From Methanohalobium sp046546175 (lineage in GTDB: Archaea > Halobacteriota > Methanosarcinia > Methanosarcinales > Methanosarcinaceae): DNA of 8,829 bases. The translations under genes and the position numbers were made by a program. Below the pieces are notes generated by a model. It was given only the letters and a program-made list of their open reading frames with translations. It did not search any database and was not told the DNA's origin. Positions 6,814 through 8,829 of this stretch are shown here, one piece after another (position 1 is the stretch's first letter; every line of letters begins with the position of its first letter). Where the stretch lies: contig NZ_JBKGYF010000068.1 of assembly GCF_046546175.1 (NCBI RefSeq), positions 1-8,829 on the forward strand, written 5' to 3'.

Positions 6814-6879
6814 CTTTTAATTAATATTATACTTATGGAACGGAATGGATAACAGTTTATCAGGACTAATTGAACAATT

Positions 6880-6927
6880 TTTTCGTGGGTTTTTTAAATA
6901 CCACTCCAAATTAAACATCCACGAAAA
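6880..6927. repeat. 9-bp inverted repeat with a 30-base spacer
   Basis: TTTTCGTGG (6880-6888) and CCACGAAAA (6919-6927) are exact inverted repeats. GTGG (6885-6888) could alternatively pair with CCAC (6901-6904), so two mutually exclusive hairpins are possible. One or so 9-bp pair is expected by chance in an AT-rich region of this size. The CG step in both arms makes this pair slightly more notable than the pure A/T ones. Confidence 0.35.
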
Positions 6928-7211
6928 TGCGGACAACATAATACCTTTGATAAATCTTAAGATACCATTTTTACTACAAAATCAGCATCATTAACTTAGG
7001 TTTTAATTGTACGTCTTTCATCTAATTTCTGGTATCTTCTCCAATATGATTGGTAATTTCAATATTAAACCACCGTTACAATTTTAAACTGGCTGACAAT
7101 AGTTTTTTATGAATGAAATAACCTTTTCTATTGCTTTAAAATGAAATCTCGATTAATGATAATACTATCTTGAATTAAACTTCAAATAAAATCAAAACAT
7201 ACAGTATAAAT

Positions 7212-8645
7212 ATGTTGCTACCTGACCACAAAACCAAAATCGTATGTACCATAGGACCTGCTTCGTCATCTGAAGAAGTTCTCAGGGGTCTGATTCATAG
7301 TGGTATGAATGTAGCTCGGCTCAATTTTTCTCATGGAAACCTGGAAGGACACAGGGAAGTTATACATAAGATACGAAAATTAGCTTTTGAGCTGGATGCA
7401 GTTGTATCGATAATGGCAGACTTACCGGGTCCCAAAATCAGGATTGGAAAACTTTCAGAAGACCCCATACATCTTAAAAAGGGTGACAAAATCATACTAA
7501 CAACCGAGGATATGGAAGGTAGTGGGTCAATAATACCTGTTAATTATTCCAGACTTCCTGAAAGTATCAGACCTGGAAGTCCTGTATATTTAAATGATGG
7601 TTTTATACAATTGAATTGTCTGGGTGTTTTTGATAAAAGAGTGGAGTGCGAGGTTGTAATAGGTGGACCCCTTTCATCCAATAAAGGGATGAATCTTCCG
7701 GGTTCAAAAATTCTTCTTGAACCAGTAACAGACAGAGACCTTGACATTGTGGATTTTGCGCTGAATGAAGGTGTTGATACTTTTAGTGTGTCGTTTATAG
7801 AAAAGGCGGATGACATACAAAAGATAAGAAACCATGCAAAAAACAGAGGAAAATCTGTTTTTATAGTATCAAAAATTGAAAGAGAAGAGGCAGTGAAAAA
7901 TATAGATGAAATACTGGGTGTCACAGACGGTCTTATGATTGCCAGAGGAGACCTTGGAGTAGAAATACCCATACAAAAAGTCCCGGTTGTTCAAAAAGAA
8001 TTGATACACAAAGCTAATCTTCTTAGCATACCGGTTATCACCGCAACCCAGATGCTTGAATCAATGACCGAAAACATACGACCAACAAGAGCCGAAGTTA
8101 CCGATGTTGCCAATGCCATCCTTGACGGCACAGATACAGTAATGCTTTCTGGTGAAACTGCTGCGGGAAAGTATCCGGTAGAAACTGCTTCCATGATGGC
8201 AAAAATTGCCAGAGAAACAGAGTCATGGAGGAGCAAAAATAAAAACAAAACAGATACCGTTATCAAAGATATTGATAACATAAAAATGGACGTAGATGAT
8301 GTAATATCTCTTCAGGTTAACGATGCGCTCCTGAAACTACCCATAAAATATGTAATTACACCTACTGTGTCCGGTGAAACTTCAAGACACATATCCCGGT
8401 TTAAATCGGACACATGGATACTTGCATTTAGTCGCTACCTCAAAACCAGCAGGAATCTTGCATTATCCTACGGAGTATATCCAATATACATAGAAAGTAA
8501 AACTGATAATTGGGAGAACATAGCGGTTGAAAAATTAAAACAATGGGAAATGGCCAGAAAAGGGGATTTCATCATCTTAACCCAGGGACAATCACCCGGT
8601 AAACCAGGTGGTACTAACCTTTTAAAAATTATTTCTATAACATAA
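7212..8645 (+). CDS. pyk: Pyruvate kinase
   Basis: It converts phosphoenolpyruvate and ADP to pyruvate and ATP, the last step of glycolysis; in a methanogen it would act on stored glycogen or balance PEP and pyruvate. The 477 residues are full length. Seen: HKTKIVCTIGPAS (6-18), RLNFSHG (36-42), DLPGPKIRIG (70-79), the B-domain lid (about 71-170), the catalytic segment VSKIEREEAV with Lys221 (219-228), metal-binding RGDLGVEIP (245-253), ATQMLESM (278-285), RAEVTDVANAILDGTD (293-308) and MLSGETAAGKYP (311-322). The C-terminal regulatory domain (about 345-477) ends in GKPGGTNLLK. The N-terminus matches the archaeal family, supporting the ATG although no ribosome binding site precedes it. It seems to be a single-gene unit. 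No truncation or missing catalytic residue was noticed. Confidence 0.97.
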   Translation: MLLPDHKTKIVCTIGPASSSEEVLRGLIHSGMNVARLNFSHGNLEGHREVIHKIRKLAFELDAVVSIMADLPGPKIRIGKLSEDPIHLKKGDKIILTTEDMEGSGSIIPVNYSRLPESIRPGSPVYLNDGFIQLNCLGVFDKRVECEVVIGGPLSSNKGMNLPGSKILLEPVTDRDLDIVDFALNEGVDTFSVSFIEKADDIQKIRNHAKNRGKSVFIVSKIEREEAVKNIDEILGVTDGLMIARGDLGVEIPIQKVPVVQKELIHKANLLSIPVITATQMLESMTENIRPTRAEVTDVANAILDGTDTVMLSGETAAGKYPVETASMMAKIARETESWRSKNKNKTDTVIKDIDNIKMDVDDVISLQVNDALLKLPIKYVITPTVSGETSRHISRFKSDTWILAFSRYLKTSRNLALSYGVYPIYIESKTDNWENIAVEKLKQWEMARKGDFIILTQGQSPGKPGGTNLLKIISIT

Positions 8646-8672
8646 TAATTAGCTTTTATAAAGGTAAAGAAA

Positions 8673-8697
8673 ACCACAATGTCTTTAGCATCTTGGT
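8673..8697 (+). repeat. Imperfect hairpin upstream of tnpB, possible left-end structure
   Basis: ACCA (8673-8676) pairs with TGGT (8694-8697) and ATG (8679-8681) with CAT (8689-8691), separated by a 2x2 internal loop and a 7-base loop. IS200/IS605 elements carry imperfect hairpins near their ends, and this one lies 53 bases before tnpB. The stem is weak and the true element boundary is not established. Confidence 0.25.
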
Positions 8698-8715
8698 ATG
8701 ATAAATGGTCAAAAA

Positions 8716-8723
8716 AATATAAG
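8716..8723 (+). promoter_or_regulatory. Candidate TATA box for tnpB
   Basis: AATATAAG, preceded by a run of A that could serve as BRE, is centred about 30 bases before the tnpB ATG. With no Shine-Dalgarno before that ATG, a leaderless or nearly leaderless transcript is likely. Confidence 0.35.
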
Positions 8724-8749
8724 TATTTTGCTAAACGATTGTATAATGT

Positions 8750-8829
8750 ATGTATCTGACCCAGAAGAACCGTATCCGTGCTGATAAGCAGACGTATGAA
8801 ACTTTGAAAAGGTTGACCAAACTGTCCAA
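8750..8829 (+). CDS. tnpB: TnpB/OrfB (IS200/IS605 group), N-terminal fragment cut by window edge
   Basis: The 26 visible codons read MYLTQKNRIRADKQTY, then ETLKRLTKLS, and run off the window in frame. This resembles the N-terminus of OrfB proteins from methanogen IS200/IS605 elements, where MYLT and a following TLKRLTKLS-like helix are common. TnpB is an RNA-guided RuvC-type nuclease linked to transposon maintenance; none of its catalytic residues, which lie further C-terminal, can be checked here. The ATG at 8746 is in another frame and reaches a stop after 12 codons, so 8750 is preferred. The guide RNA normally overlaps the 3' end of the gene, outside the window. Family assignment from so short a stretch is likely but not certain. 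Confidence 0.7.
   Translation, partial: MYLTQKNRIRADKQTYETLKRLTKLS

Larger units (their letters stand above)
6769..7211. other. 443-base intergenic region between msrA and pyk
   Basis: No convincing gene is present. The left part (to about 6815) is the msrA promoter and leader. A 40-codon minus-strand ORF (6939 to 6817) exists but has no recognisable motif. Complementary segments are frequent: 6880-6888 with 6919-6927; 6959-6967 with 7030-7038; CCAAT (7041-7045) with ATTGG (7049-7053); AATTGTA (7005-7011) with TACAATT (7077-7083); plus the palindrome ATCTTAAGAT (6954-6963). For pyk, the best TATA-like run is TTTAAAAT at 7135-7142, which would give a leader of roughly 45-50 bases. No Shine-Dalgarno precedes the pyk ATG. 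A small RNA or a decayed gene cannot be excluded. Confidence 0.6.
8673..8829 (+). mobile_element. Left part of an IS200/IS605-group element, truncated by the window end
   Basis: The call rests on the TnpB start at 8750. The left boundary is uncertain and lies somewhere between the pyk stop (8645) and 8750; TTTAT at 8655-8659 and the hairpin at 8673-8697 are possible landmarks. No TnpA transposase is seen in the window, so this may be a TnpB-only (IS1341-type) element, or TnpA may lie beyond the edge. Confidence 0.45.

Noticed and set aside
7202..7211. TATAAAT directly before the pyk ATG as a TATA box
   Set aside because: It abuts the start codon; a TATA box there would start transcription about 20 bases inside the gene.
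1..8829. CRISPR array, toxin-antitoxin, defence island or prophage
   Set aside because: No regularly spaced repeats, no paired small toxin-antitoxin genes and no phage genes are seen; apart from the TnpB fragment the genes are housekeeping.

Overview
The window looks like part of a chromosome from a methanogenic archaeon of the Methanosarcinales type, probably one of the AT-rich members. The evidence is an archaeosine-synthesis radical SAM enzyme (RaSEA), a stand-alone archaeal GMP synthase ATP-pyrophosphatase subunit, an archaeal diphthamide ligase (Dph6), TATA-type promoters and several starts that look leaderless, combined with bacterial-type genes (RecQ, MsrA) that are known in this order but uncommon in other archaea. 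The genus is inference; no 16S or methanogenesis gene is present.

Layout. On the minus strand, positions 2032 to 52 hold a two-gene operon, guaAb then raSEA, separated by 10 bases and followed by a strong GC-rich hairpin at 25-47. A 200-base divergent promoter region (2033-2232) separates it from recQ (2233-4026, plus), which encodes a full-length RecQ with helicase, zinc-binding, winged-helix and HRDC regions. A 77-base gap with a well-placed TATA box leads to a translationally coupled pair on the plus strand: an asparagine-synthetase-like glutamine amidotransferase (4104-5600) that overlaps dph6 (5587-6288) by 14 bases. msrA (6768 to 6298, minus) converges on dph6 with only 9 bases between the stop codons.

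A 443-base non-coding stretch (6769-7211) holds the msrA promoter, several inverted repeats and one doubtful 40-codon ORF. It is followed by pyruvate kinase (7212-8645, plus). The window ends in the first 26 codons of a TnpB/OrfB gene of the IS200/IS605 group, starting at 8750 and cut by the window edge.

How the genes work together. Most are housekeeping genes: purine synthesis, tRNA archaeosine modification, DNA repair, EF2 diphthamide formation, oxidised-methionine repair and glycolysis. The most interesting unit is the asnB-like/dph6 pair. Dph6 needs ammonia, its partner has a glutaminase domain, and the partner's synthetase domain lacks a glutamate that is important in true asparagine synthetases. 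A dedicated ammonia supply for diphthamide, or an uncharacterised amidation, is therefore a testable idea. I saw no rRNA, complete tRNA, CRISPR array or prophage.
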